A program made the position numbers and the translations under genes. From positions 1-33,411 of the forward strand of contig QCVY01000002.1 of assembly GCA_003208695.1 (NCBI GenBank): a stretch of DNA of 33,411 nt, given 5' to 3'. This DNA is from Prochlorococcus sp. AG-686-P16. Lineage in GTDB: Bacteria; Cyanobacteriota; Cyanobacteriia; PCC-6307; Cyanobiaceae. Of this stretch, positions 1 to 9,088 are shown piece after piece; positions within the stretch are counted from its first letter, which is position 1; each line of letters opens with the position of its first letter. Under the pieces are notes generated by a model. That model did no database searches, was not told the DNA's origin, and saw only the letters and a program-made list of their open reading frames with translations.

Positions 1-34
1 AATCGAAGGTACAAACTATAAATAACTTTTCCAT
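1..34 (-). CDS. 5' fragment of an ORF running off the window (MEKLFIVCTFD...)
   Basis: ATG at 34..32 on the minus strand directly follows a copy of the shared leader (hairpin + T-run); truncated by the window edge. Confidence 0.4.
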   Translation of the reverse strand, partial: MEKLFIVCTFD

Positions 35-41
35 TAAAAAA

Positions 42-78
42 GGAGCTAGTTGCTCCTTATTTTAGATCGACTATCAGT
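42..78 (-). repeat. Cassette leader copy a (TGATAGTCGATCTAAAATAAGGAGCAACTAGCTCCTTTTTT)
   Basis: Reverse complement matches the leader family at 19,749, 21,297 and 22,800; perfect GGAGC/GCTCC hairpin followed by T-run. Confidence 0.8.
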
Positions 79-96
79 CACAAAAGTATTGAGATT

Positions 97-525
97 TTAC
101 TTATTAACAGTTGTAGGAAGTCCAACAGCTGATGCCGCAACTACATAAAGAATTGCAGGTTCTTTTCCTATATTTTCAACAAAATGTTCATCGCCATTAT
201 TGCTCTCTATAAAAGATTGCTTTGATGAAAAGTAATTTATAACATCTCCCCTTGTATGCTTCAATTCTCCCTGGGCAAGAAGTACAACCATTGGTGCTGG
301 ATGTGTGTGAATTGGAGTCTTTGCACCAACAGGGATAATTACCTTGAAGAATCTAAGGTCGGCCTGCTTCCACCTAGGGTAAGAAATCTTTTCACCTCCC
401 AAACCCTTTGTACTCTGAATAAGAGGTATTACTTCAATCTTTTCTTGAGCTTTAGCAATTTCCAGAGGTAGAAGAACTGATGAAATTGTTATTGCTGAGA
501 TTAAAAGATTTCTAAATTTCCGCAT
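97..525 (-). CDS. Exported cupin-domain protein
   Basis: ORF 142 aa; hydrophobic signal peptide; cupin-like HTHPAPMVVLLAQGELKHTRGD. Confidence 0.75.
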   Translation of the reverse strand: MRKFRNLLISAITISSVLLPLEIAKAQEKIEVIPLIQSTKGLGGEKISYPRWKQADLRFFKVIIPVGAKTPIHTHPAPMVVLLAQGELKHTRGDVINYFSSKQSFIESNNGDEHFVENIGKEPAILYVVAASAVGLPTTVNK

Positions 526-530
526 AAAAA

Positions 531-571
531 GAAAAGGAGCTGATTACCCCTTATTTTATATTGATTGTCAA
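531..571 (-). repeat. Cassette leader copy b (TTGACAATCAATATAAAATAAGGGGTAATCAGCTCCTTTTC)
   Basis: Same architecture as the other leaders; ends a few nt before the ATG of 97..525. Confidence 0.75.
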
Positions 572-657
572 TAATTACACCTTGTAATAAGGTATCGCTA
601 GTTGCAGATGGTTAAAAGGAAAAGAGCCAAAAGTTAATTAATAACTTGAAAGGTTTA

Positions 658-747
658 ATGGCAAAAGATCGGAGGGTTTTATTTCGGATAGCAGTTGCAT
701 TAAACGTGCTTATGTTACTGGTGATAATAGTTCTGGTTTTAACTTAA
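658..747 (+). CDS. 29-aa single-TM peptide MAKDRRVLFRIAVALNVLMLLVIIVLVLT
   Basis: Translated by eye; strongly hydrophobic helix; below the ORF-track length cutoff. Confidence 0.5.
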   Translation: MAKDRRVLFRIAVALNVLMLLVIIVLVLT

Positions 748-779
748 TTGATGAAAACATGTACTTGATTACAGCATTT

Positions 780-802
780 TTAGAAGTGGTAAGCGTTTTA
801 TT
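780..802 (-). repeat. Cassette 3' module (TAAAATAAAACGCTTACCACTTC)
   Basis: Begins at the stop codon of 798..1055; matches the modules at 20,366, 20,800 and 23,302. Confidence 0.7.
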
Positions 803-1055
803 TTATGCAATTCTTATAACCTTCTATTTTTGCTAATTCCGTAATACTTAAACCAGTTTCCTTTAACAGTGTTTCTCCGATATTATCCCCCTCGAATTTA
901 TTTAAAGCAGCTTTTTCCGAGAGACTTATGCATGTGTTTTTATATTTTAATTCTTTAATCACTGGGGACACATACCAACCTAATAAGATTAAAAAGCCTC
1001 CAAGAGTCACTACTCTTCGATGGTTTTTCCACCATTGATAAAATTTATTAGTCAT
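798..1055 (-). CDS. Hypothetical protein with one N-terminal TM segment
   Basis: ORF 85 aa; flanked by leader and 3' module. Confidence 0.65.
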   Translation of the reverse strand: MTNKFYQWWKNHRRVVTLGGFLILLGWYVSPVIKELKYKNTCISLSEKAALNKFEGDNIGETLLKETGLSITELAKIEGYKNCIK

Positions 1056-1056
1056 T

Positions 1057-1101
1057 AAAAAAAAAGAGGGTTTTATCCCTCTAATATAGATCGACTGTCA
1101 A
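1057..1101 (-). repeat. Cassette leader copy c (TTGACAGTCGATCTATATTAGAGGGATAAAACCCTCTTTTTTTTT)
   Basis: Conserved TTGACAGTCGATCTA then a different but perfect hairpin AGAGGG/CCCTCT plus T-run directly before the ATG of 798..1055. Confidence 0.85.
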
Positions 1102-1110
1102 TCAATCAAA

Positions 1111-1431
1111 TTATCCCATCGCAGCGACAGCATCCGCAACCTGCTTATTTCTTTGAATAACTTCTTCATCATTTAAAACAGCAGTGATATTCCACTCAAG
1201 GCCGAATTTTGCTCTCCATACTCCGAAATGTTCAGATATTGCCAGGTGATTATCAGCTTTGAAAGTCACAAAAACCTCCCCGGTTTCAGGAGCATGGAAT
1301 CTGGTAATTAATTCAAACCCTTCAAATTTATCCATAGGTGCACCGGAAGCAATATATTGCTCAAAAATTTTGTAACCCTCAGCCTGAGAGATTCCATCCG
1401 GTATCAATCCATGAACGTGATAGTAAGCCAT
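1111..1431 (-). CDS. DUF3303-like protein
   Basis: ORF 106 aa; MAYYHVHGLIPDG...WRAKFGLEWNITAVLNDEE resembles the DUF3303 family. Confidence 0.75.
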   Translation of the reverse strand: MAYYHVHGLIPDGISQAEGYKIFEQYIASGAPMDKFEGFELITRFHAPETGEVFVTFKADNHLAISEHFGVWRAKFGLEWNITAVLNDEEVIQRNKQVADAVAAMG

Positions 1432-1586
1432 ATAAAAAAATAATTATCTAACCATTAATTTAAAACTAATAATTCAGAAAGGCTTTATTTTGTCTCTGAA
1501 TTTATATTTTTCAGAGATTATTTCTAGAAATCAATCTTTGATTTTGTATTACATGTACCGTTTAGATATTTTTTGGTAGCTATTAA

Positions 1587-1775
1587 TTGGATATGACTTA
1601 TTTTGCTGATCCTAATCATATTGAATATGACGAATGGTTCGATGAGAATATTGACCCTCTGGACCTATTGGATTATTCAAATGAAAATGAATTTAGTGAT
1701 TCAGTACATGAGAAGTTCTATAGGATGTCAACTTTGAATTTAACCATTGGTTCCTCTGACAATTTTCACCAATAG
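1587..1775 (+). CDS. Hypothetical acidic protein
   Basis: ORF 62 aa. Confidence 0.4.
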   Translation: MDMTYFADPNHIEYDEWFDENIDPLDLLDYSNENEFSDSVHEKFYRMSTLNLTIGSSDNFHQ

Positions 1776-1982
1776 AATAATTAAATAATGCTCTGCCTAA
1801 AGATTCAATAGTTGTAATAAATGCGAAGGCATAGATGAGAATTTTAGGGCTTGAAGAATTGAGAATGAGATAGAGAGCGGGAGCATTAACACGCAATTAG
1901 TCAGAATTTGTCATCTCAACTATAACTTGAATCATAAACTGTATAAGACTCCACGAAGCCGCATACTTTTACCTAAGTAAGA

Positions 1983-2201
1983 TTATATTTCTAATGTCAA
2001 AATATAACTTAACTTTTCCCAAAAAAGATAAAGATTTGAAAACTGATTGTTATTATCAACTATTCCTGTACTCGTTGAAATTAATTTCCAACCTGCCGAA
2101 TTACGTTTTTTAATAATAACTTCAATTTCACTTTCTTGTCTTTGAGTATTAGTATTACCAACTTCGTAATAGATATCAAAATCATTTTCTACATATGCCA
2201 T
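1983..2201 (-). CDS. Hypothetical protein
   Basis: ORF 72 aa. Confidence 0.55.
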   Translation of the reverse strand: MAYVENDFDIYYEVGNTNTQRQESEIEVIIKKRNSAGWKLISTSTGIVDNNNQFSNLYLFWEKLSYILTLEI

Positions 2202-2422
2202 TTTTATCTTTCAAGGTTTACTCAAGATTTATATTAAGCAATATTCCATCGATACCTGAATGTTTTAAATAGTTTTTTTTTAAACAAATGATTTATAATA
2301 TTATCTTCATCTTAAATAGCGATTGGATTATTTTTAATAAATATAGGAATAGATATGACTTTTGATATTAAATTTACCCTTTGAAAGATAAAAAGTGATG
2401 TAAATAACTTTTTTGAAGGTAA

Positions 2423-3259
2423 TTAGTTTAAAACTAATCCACCATCAACAATTAAATTTTGACCAGTTACTGCTCTCGACCAAGGGGATGCAAAAAATAA
2501 TACCGCATCTGAAAAATCCTCTATTGTTGTAACTTTCCTTAAAGGTGTGATACTAGAAATATATTCAAAAACACTTTCCGGAGTTCCCTTGCTGGCATCG
2601 GTTATTTTCAATAATCCTCCTGAAACCATATTTACTGTTATGTTAAATTGGCCTAGATCTATTGCTGCTGTTCTTGTAAGTGATAACAATCCGCCTTTAG
2701 CCGCTGTGTAATCATGGTAGGGAATTACTGGGTTTTGAAATAAATTAGTTCCAATAGTTACTACCCTTCCAAAAGAGTTATTTTTCATATTTGGAGTGAA
2801 GATATTGAGCAAGTTTAAAAATCCTTTTTGAGTAGTTTCGATTTGATTTTGAAAATCTTGCCATTCTATAGTATCTATTTTTTTTCTTTGATCACCATTA
2901 AAAATAAAGTCATTTATTGCATTATGGATTATTGAATCCACTGTAATATTATGACTTTCCAATTCCTTTTGCATTTTAGAAACTTGATCTTTTTCTCTAA
3001 TATCACCTTTTATTAAAATTACATTTTCTCCCAGTGAATCCGATAATTTTTTAGCGCTTTCAAATGATTTTCGATAATTGATAACTACTTTTGCTCCTTC
3101 TCGATGAAATGATTTTGCTATTTCGGAACCCAATCCTCGTCCTGCACCTGTTATTAGAACAGTTTGTTTTTCAATTGGTAAATTCATAAATTTCATGTTC
3201 AGAGCAAAAACTGCTCTAATTTTTAATTTGACTTTAAAGTAAGAAGATCCATATATCAA
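2423..3259 (-). CDS. Short-chain dehydrogenase/reductase (SDR)
   Basis: TGAGRGLGSEIA Rossmann motif, YHDYTAAKGG active site; true start is probably the internal MKFMNLP or MNLP. Confidence 0.9.
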   Translation of the reverse strand: MIYGSSYFKVKLKIRAVFALNMKFMNLPIEKQTVLITGAGRGLGSEIAKSFHREGAKVVINYRKSFESAKKLSDSLGENVILIKGDIREKDQVSKMQKELESHNITVDSIIHNAINDFIFNGDQRKKIDTIEWQDFQNQIETTQKGFLNLLNIFTPNMKNNSFGRVVTIGTNLFQNPVIPYHDYTAAKGGLLSLTRTAAIDLGQFNITVNMVSGGLLKITDASKGTPESVFEYISSITPLRKVTTIEDFSDAVLFFASPWSRAVTGQNLIVDGGLVLN

Positions 3260-3358
3260 ATTTCATAATTCATATTTCATATTTTTCGATTAAAAGATTT
3301 ATTATTTTAATTTCAATTACCTTTAGGATAATCAATTATTCACTCAATTTTGAAGCAT

Positions 3359-3390
3359 AGAAAAAGACCTCTAATAGAGGTCTTTTTTAG
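3359..3390. terminator. Intrinsic terminator hairpin
   Basis: AAAAAGACCTCtaataGAGGTCTTTTTT. Confidence 0.8.
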
Positions 3391-3547
3391 TTTCAACTAA
3401 ATCAAGTGTTTCCTTGTTTCCACTTTTCAAGAAAAACATCTCTTACACAAATTCAAAACATGCCATAAATTTTGCTACACCTGAAGGGTATGAAGTATGT
3501 AATTTAATTGTCGCAGATACCCGTTATGACTTTCAGTTTTTATGTCA

Positions 3548-3618
3548 ATAAAAAACACCCTAATTTAGAGAAAAGGGTGCTTAATTATCAGAAATTAGTG
3601 TGTGAGGAGTTTCTGATA
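3548..3618 (-). ncRNA. Yfr1-like small RNA candidate
   Basis: Minus strand ATCAGAAA-CTCCTCACACACTAA-TTTCTGAT (8-bp stem with loop containing ACTCCTCACACAC), then CACCCT...AGGGTG + T-run terminator; plausible TTGATT-16nt-TAATTT promoter upstream. Confidence 0.55.
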
Positions 3619-3850
3619 AAATTATGTTACTGGGGAATGGAATCAAATATCTAGAGTATTAATTACTAAAAATAATTTTATTAATAGTTTCTGGTCTAGA
3701 TAATCTGTAGATAAAATCTTATCTGCGAAAAGGAAATCACCGATTGTTGGGATTGGGCTATAAATTAATTAGTCCTTCAGAAATTTTAAGCCTTTAAGGG
3801 CTTGCGTATCTATAGCGATTTGGTTCTATATAAATAGGTTTCTTTTTATT

Positions 3851-3979
3851 ATGCAAATTTCAATTTTTGCAAAGGTAGTTTTCTTTTTAACTCTTTATGC
3901 AATTTCTGACCTTTCTATAAAAAATCATATTTTAAAGAAAACAATACGCAGAGCTAATAGAGCTAAATCAATTTTTTAA
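3851..3979 (+). CDS. 42-aa hypothetical peptide with TM segment (MQISIFAKVVFFLTLYAISDLS...)
   Basis: Translated by eye. Confidence 0.4.
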   Translation: MQISIFAKVVFFLTLYAISDLSIKNHILKKTIRRANRAKSIF

Positions 3980-4101
3980 TTCAGAACATTGCAATTAGTT
4001 ATTCTGTCGTAAGTATTGCATTACTAGGTAGTTTTATATATCTAACTTTTAACATAGCAAAAAGTGAATGAATTTTTATCCATAATTGATCCGTTTTAAA
4101 A

Positions 4102-4127
4102 TTGACATCCGATCTATATTGGAGTCA
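4102..4127 (+). promoter_or_regulatory. Isolated copy of the TTGACA..CGATCTATATT motif
   Basis: TTGACATCCGATCTATATTGGAGTCA lies 27 nt upstream of the ATG at 4,154; no hairpin of the cassette type. Confidence 0.6.
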
Positions 4128-4153
4128 TAAAACTCTATTTTTTTGCTAAATAA

Positions 4154-4267
4154 ATGGAACTATTGCATCAAATTTTTCCAACATGGCATATCTACTTAGA
4201 TGTATTTTTACTTGGGATAGGAACTTATCTATACTTAAGAATTACTAAAAAAATAAATACTAAATAA
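4154..4267 (+). CDS. 37-aa TM peptide MELLHQIFPTWHIYLDVFLLGIGTYLYLRITKKINTK
   Basis: Translated by eye; preceded by the conserved motif. Confidence 0.5.
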   Translation: MELLHQIFPTWHIYLDVFLLGIGTYLYLRITKKINTK

Positions 4268-4350
4268 AAAATTACCTTTACTACATGAAACGCTTGTAAT
4301 ATTAAAATTTTAGAAAATTACAATTATTGCCATAAAAATCATAAGGATGC

Positions 4351-4536
4351 ATGATTAATAGAAATGGCAATAAAGTATTACTTATGGAACTTTCAGAATT
4401 TACTAAAGAAACAAGGGCAAAATTAAATGATCTTCTTAAATATTGGAAGAAATGGGAACATGTTAAAGATGATGATGTTCTTCAACTCTTAGATTCAATA
4501 GCTACAAGCTATGGAGGGAAAGTTGTAGATAGATAG
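4351..4536 (+). CDS. Hypothetical protein
   Basis: ORF 61 aa. Confidence 0.55.
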   Translation: MINRNGNKVLLMELSEFTKETRAKLNDLLKYWKKWEHVKDDDVLQLLDSIATSYGGKVVDR

Positions 4537-4820
4537 ACTAGTAATTGATATAATTAAGAAAATATAAATTCTATAAAAGATAGTAAAAAATTAATTAATT
4601 AATGTAATTATTTTTTGTTAAAGCCAATAAAAGATATCTCAAACAATACTTTTTTTAATATTTCATATAGCTCAAACTAAATATTATGTATTCTTATTTT
4701 ACTTTGAGTTCACAATTATAACTGGATAGTTTTTAGTGGATATAAAATACTTTAAAATAGAGAGAGAGAATTTATTATCTAAGAATTTAAGACCCTTTAA
4801 TTTATTTCAGATAGGTAACT

Positions 4821-5054
4821 TTAAATATAAGTTTTCTTCCAATTCTCTTCTAATAATTTCTTATATTCTTTTCTTGCCTCCTCAATATTTTCTACACTGA
4901 TCCCTTTCATAACTGGTTTATTAGATCTCTTATAAACACATTCATAACTTATCTCTATTGCTTCTATACACGGAGAAGAATTACTTATATGTTTAAATAG
5001 TTTAAATACTTTTGTTCTTATCCTATCTTTATTAATGAGAGTATATTCTTCCAT
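4821..5054 (-). CDS. Hypothetical protein
   Basis: ORF 77 aa, overlaps the upstream ORF at stop/start. Confidence 0.55.
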   Translation of the reverse strand: MEEYTLINKDRIRTKVFKLFKHISNSSPCIEAIEISYECVYKRSNKPVMKGISVENIEEARKEYKKLLEENWKKTYI

Positions 5055-5308
5055 TATTTCCCTTTCGATAAGAGATAATTCAAAAAAATACCACCAAAAA
5101 CTAATAAACCTCCTACTGCAACAAAAGAAAGTAAATCTAATATTGATTTATCTGTATTTACTTTTAAAAATGTAAAACAAAAAGCAACTAAAGGGAATAA
5201 TAATATCGCCTTAGGAATAAGTGATTGATGCCATTTCTTTAAAAAAGTATCTTCTTCTTCATTTAATTGTTGATATATCTTTTCTAACTTTTCTCTATCA
5301 TCTTCCAT
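5054..5308 (-). CDS. Hypothetical membrane protein (two TM segments)
   Basis: ORF 84 aa. Confidence 0.6.
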   Translation of the reverse strand: MEDDREKLEKIYQQLNEEEDTFLKKWHQSLIPKAILLFPLVAFCFTFLKVNTDKSILDLLSFVAVGGLLVFGGIFLNYLLSKGK

Positions 5309-5492
5309 TACTTTTTTGTTGGTGGTAATGAATTAATGTATCCATCAATTCTAACTCCTTAAAAAGTATATGGAGTGCCAGCCAGGTTATTTTTCTCTTA
5401 GGAGAGGGATAACCTATCGTTTGAATTTTCGAGTCAGTATATATTTTTTTAAAGTTTCCCAATAGCTATGGGCTTAATAGTGTTGCAAGTAT

Positions 5493-5894
5493 TCATTCTT
5501 CAAATTCAGCTTCAAAACTTTTCATATCCTCATAGAGAGTATTAAAAGACTTTTCAATTAGATCTTTACCTTTCCTTGTAAGTTTCAAAAGTGTTCTTCT
5601 TTTATCTTTTGGATCTTGTTCTTTAGAAACCAACCCTAATCCTGCCTTACCCAGCCTATGATATCTGCTTATGTAATCTGTCATCCTTGAAGCACTAGCT
5701 TTACTCATATCAAAGTATTTTTCAATATCCTTCTTAGTACAATTTTGATAGGTTGCCACGTACCAAAATACTGCCATTGCCTGAAGTGGAACGTCTTGAG
5801 AATTATCTAACTTCATGAACATTGTGAGGACTCGCAAAAGGTTATATGATTCATTATCTATCTTTAATAAACCCTCTAATTTTGCTTGGGTCAT
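5493..5894 (-). CDS. MarR-family transcriptional regulator
   Basis: Winged-helix pattern, SKASASRMTDYI...LVSKEQDPKDKRRTLLKLTRKGKDL. Confidence 0.85.
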   Translation of the reverse strand: MTQAKLEGLLKIDNESYNLLRVLTMFMKLDNSQDVPLQAMAVFWYVATYQNCTKKDIEKYFDMSKASASRMTDYISRYHRLGKAGLGLVSKEQDPKDKRRTLLKLTRKGKDLIEKSFNTLYEDMKSFEAEFEE

Positions 5895-6049
5895 ATCTAT
5901 TTCATACCTATATATATTTGATTAATTCTAATATTAAGCAAGACTACTTGTAAATATAGATCCATAAGTGGAATGATTTGATTACATGACCAATTTAAAA
6001 ATATTAATTTAGGAATAACAAAATAAGAAATATAACTCAGTCTTAATCT

Positions 6050-6346
6050 TTAAAGAGAATTAATATAGGGGGCAAGATTATTTTTCATAAATGTCGCCAC
6101 CAAAACAAATAATGAAAATATAAATAGCTGAACCATAAGCCAGGTAAATAATTTATAGTTTGGATTTTTGGTAAAAAGAGAAATATTTTTTGTAATAAGG
6201 GAATTAAGATGAAAAACTTCTGGAGTTTTTTCTTTAAATTTATTTTTTTGTTCAAATGAATCTTTATTTGAAGCTTTATCTAAAGACTCTACAAATTCTT
6301 TTTGTTTTTGAGAGAAATCATCATCAAGATTATCCATAGTCTTCAT
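6050..6346 (-). CDS. Hypothetical protein, C-terminal TM
   Basis: ORF 98 aa. Confidence 0.55.
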   Translation of the reverse strand: MKTMDNLDDDFSQKQKEFVESLDKASNKDSFEQKNKFKEKTPEVFHLNSLITKNISLFTKNPNYKLFTWLMVQLFIFSLFVLVATFMKNNLAPYINSL

Positions 6347-6410
6347 TTAGTCGATGAACTAATAGCTTAGTTTCATTTATTCATCTTAGAAAGGTTAATT
6401 TTTAACAACT

Positions 6411-6788
6411 CTAGGCTGAATATGTACCATCACTTTCTCTTCTGGCTTCAGCTAATAAAATCTCATGAAAAACCTTTTCGATCATATAAGCACTTTTTAT
6501 CCCATAGCATTTTTTATTTGAACTTTTCTCTAAGTCTCTTTGACTTATGTAATTGTATTCACAACAATTACATTTAATATCAATTTTCTTACGTTTATAA
6601 ATATCCATAGCCCTCTCAAAAATCCATTGCTGAACTCGTATATTTTTCCAACTGTCAAAATCAGACCATTCCGAAATATCCTTATCAAGAGTATCAATTA
6701 ATCCTTCAACATCTCTCACCTCGTAAAGAAGGGCTTCTTCTCTTGCCGACTGCTTTATGCCGATCGTATTAATAAGATTATGGTTCAT
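6411..6788 (-). CDS. Hypothetical protein with paired cysteines
   Basis: ORF 125 aa; KCNCCEYNY. Confidence 0.55.
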   Translation of the reverse strand: MNHNLINTIGIKQSAREEALLYEVRDVEGLIDTLDKDISEWSDFDSWKNIRVQQWIFERAMDIYKRKKIDIKCNCCEYNYISQRDLEKSSNKKCYGIKSAYMIEKVFHEILLAEARRESDGTYSA

Positions 6789-6819
6789 TTCAATGAGATC
6801 ATAAGATGATTTTAAAAAA

Positions 6820-7287
6820 TTAAATAAGTTCCTTAATAGCCTTAGATGGTCTTAGATAAGGATCTATATTTCTTGGCATTTCAAAATCCTTGAATTCAAA
6901 ACCTGGGCCAACACAACAACTTGTTATTTTAAATTCTCCAGTACTTCTAGCAGCCTGCCAATTTCCAGAAGGAATTATTTTAATAGGATTATTTGAATCT
7001 AATCTTATATTTCTCAATTCTTTATTATTGTCATCTAAAAAATATAAAGTAAGGGGTGCCCCTTGAAGATAAATCCATATCTCATCGGAAGAATTTACTC
7101 GATGCCATTTACTTCTTTTATTCTCACAAAGTAGATAATAAATGCTAGTTATATTATTTCTTTTTTGACCATCATTTCTATTCACAAGATTTTCACTCCG
7201 TATGATTTCCCTAAACCATACTCCTTCAGGATGAAGAGATAATTTAAATTGATTTATAATTTCAGAAATACTTTTACATAATTTCAC
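6820..7287 (-). CDS. DUF985-type cupin protein
   Basis: LSLHPEGVWFREI...SIYYLL...KWHRVNSSDEIWIYLQGAPLTLY...GNWQAARSTGEF...CCVGPGFEFKDFEM. Confidence 0.85.
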   Translation of the reverse strand: MKLCKSISEIINQFKLSLHPEGVWFREIIRSENLVNRNDGQKRNNITSIYYLLCENKRSKWHRVNSSDEIWIYLQGAPLTLYFLDDNNKELRNIRLDSNNPIKIIPSGNWQAARSTGEFKITSCCVGPGFEFKDFEMPRNIDPYLRPSKAIKELI

Positions 7288-7366
7288 TTTGAGAATCTTT
7301 TAAAAGTAGTTTAATATTTTGATTTAAAGATTGACTATTAAGAAGAATATGAAAAAAAGAGATAGC

Positions 7367-7471
7367 TTAATTAGCAAGAATTAAATAATATTTAAAGCTT
7401 TCAATAGAAAAAGTTTTACCGATTTTTGCTCCAAGATATAAAGCTATAAAGAAAAGAAATAGTTTATTCAT
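7367..7471 (-). CDS. 34-aa TM peptide MNKLFLFFIALYLGAKIGKTFSIESFKYYLILAN
   Basis: Translated by eye. Confidence 0.4.
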   Translation of the reverse strand: MNKLFLFFIALYLGAKIGKTFSIESFKYYLILAN

Positions 7472-7683
7472 TTTTTGAAGCTTTAACTAATTTCTTATAA
7501 TTTCCTCTAAGATGGGCCGTATAGGTGAAAAATTTCTTTTATTAAATTAATTATTTAAAATATATTTACTGTCACCAGATATACCGAAAAAAAGTCATAA
7601 CCATATGCCTTTAAAATAACTTAAATAAGTTTCTCTAATACGAAAAATGCCTTATATAAGCGATTGACTTTCAATAATTTAAT

Positions 7684-7827
7684 TTATGCACACATAACTG
7701 AGAGATCCACAAAATTCTTACTTTCATCTGCAAGTTCAGTCATTATCCTATCAAGCCACTCAGAAGTGCTCTCACAATAACCGACATTAACAACTGTTTT
7801 TGAGGTTGTTTTTTCTTGGTTTTTCAT
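7684..7827 (-). CDS. Hypothetical protein (MKNQEKTTSKTVVNVGYCESTSEWLDRIMTELADESKNFVDLSVMCA)
   Basis: Shorter start chosen within track ORF 7684..7977, whose N-terminal extension looks non-coding. Confidence 0.5.
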   Translation of the reverse strand: MKNQEKTTSKTVVNVGYCESTSEWLDRIMTELADESKNFVDLSVMCA

Positions 7828-7960
7828 AAAAAATTTCTGATTTATTTTATAAAATACCTTGAAATTCAATCTATGAGAATAAGTCTTAATTACTATGACT
7901 GCAAAATAGTTGCATTTAATACAAATTACATATTTAAAAATATAAAAAAGACTAATTTCA

Positions 7961-8158
7961 TTGACATTGACAATCAATCAAGTCTATTTAGAAAAAAAAT
8001 TATCTGTTTTAATTGTGAATAACATCAAAATTGAAGAGTTAATAAAAGTAAGATTTGATGGAATTGCAAATAGACTAGGTCATTTAACAAAAGGAGAAGG
8101 CGAATCATTATTGCTAGAACATCTTGAGTGGATAGAAGGTGGGTGGGAAACAGAATAA
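7961..8158 (+). CDS. Hypothetical protein
   Basis: ORF 65 aa. Confidence 0.45.
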   Translation: MTLTINQVYLEKKLSVLIVNNIKIEELIKVRFDGIANRLGHLTKGEGESLLLEHLEWIEGGWETE

Positions 8159-8264
8159 ATTTTATTTTTAAAAAATAAAAATAGAAAATGGTGGCTTTAA
8201 TAAGATTAAAAAATAAGTTAGTTAATATTTATTCTTATTTTTTAATTTTTTATAATAAACCCTT

Positions 8265-9053
8265 TCAAAGTGATTGGTAATGTCCCAGCGGGCCTGGTCC
8301 TAATCCAATTTTATAAGATTTTATCAAGGATCTTTCAATAAATAATTTTGATTTTTGAATTGAATCTATAAGGTCAAACCCTAATGCTTGATATCCACAA
8401 ATTGCAGCACTTAAAGTACATCCACTACCATGCGTATTTTGAGTATTAATAAATTTATTTATAAACCACTTTTTCACTCCATTGACATCAAGATAAAAGT
8501 CCTTCCCTTTCATATCTTTCAATCCACCGCCTTTGATTAAAACTGCTTTAGCACCAAGTTTAATAATATTTTTTGCAGAGTTCTCTATATCTTCCTCATT
8601 CTTAATATCCAAATTTGATAAAAGATTTGCTTCAAAAATATTTGGAGTTACTAAATCGGCAATTGGTAAAAGTAATTTTTTGTAAGCATTAATTGCAGAA
8701 TCCTCAAGTAATTTAGAACCAGTTCTACTTACCATTACTGGGTCAATAACCTTTGGAATAGAAAAAGATTTCAGTTTTAAAGCTGTTTCATTAATAATAC
8801 TATCGTTTAGCAACATTCCAGTTTTTAAAGATTTGATATCAAAATCTGAAAATAAAGTATCAATCTGGCTTGTCAAAGTATCCTTATTTACAGCTTCTAC
8901 ACATTTTACTTCTACACTATTTTGAGCAGTAATACATGTAATCACAGAACATCCATGGACTTTAAGTGCCATAAAAGTTCTTAAATCGGCTTGAATACCT
9001 GCCCCTCCTCCTGAGTCACTACCACCTATTGAAAGAGCAATATTAGAATACAT
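8265..9053 (-). CDS. thiD: Hydroxymethylpyrimidine/phosphomethylpyrimidine kinase
   Basis: SIGGSDSGGGAGIQADLRTF...TPNIFEANLL...NTHGSGCTLSAAI. Confidence 0.95.
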   Translation of the reverse strand: MYSNIALSIGGSDSGGGAGIQADLRTFMALKVHGCSVITCITAQNSVEVKCVEAVNKDTLTSQIDTLFSDFDIKSLKTGMLLNDSIINETALKLKSFSIPKVIDPVMVSRTGSKLLEDSAINAYKKLLLPIADLVTPNIFEANLLSNLDIKNEEDIENSAKNIIKLGAKAVLIKGGGLKDMKGKDFYLDVNGVKKWFINKFINTQNTHGSGCTLSAAICGYQALGFDLIDSIQKSKLFIERSLIKSYKIGLGPGPLGHYQSL

Positions 9054-9088
9054 AATTTTTGTAAAATTAAAAAACTTTCTTAGATTTA

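Noticed and set aside
256-471. Plus-strand 71-aa ORF
   Set aside because: Antisense to the cupin gene 97..525.
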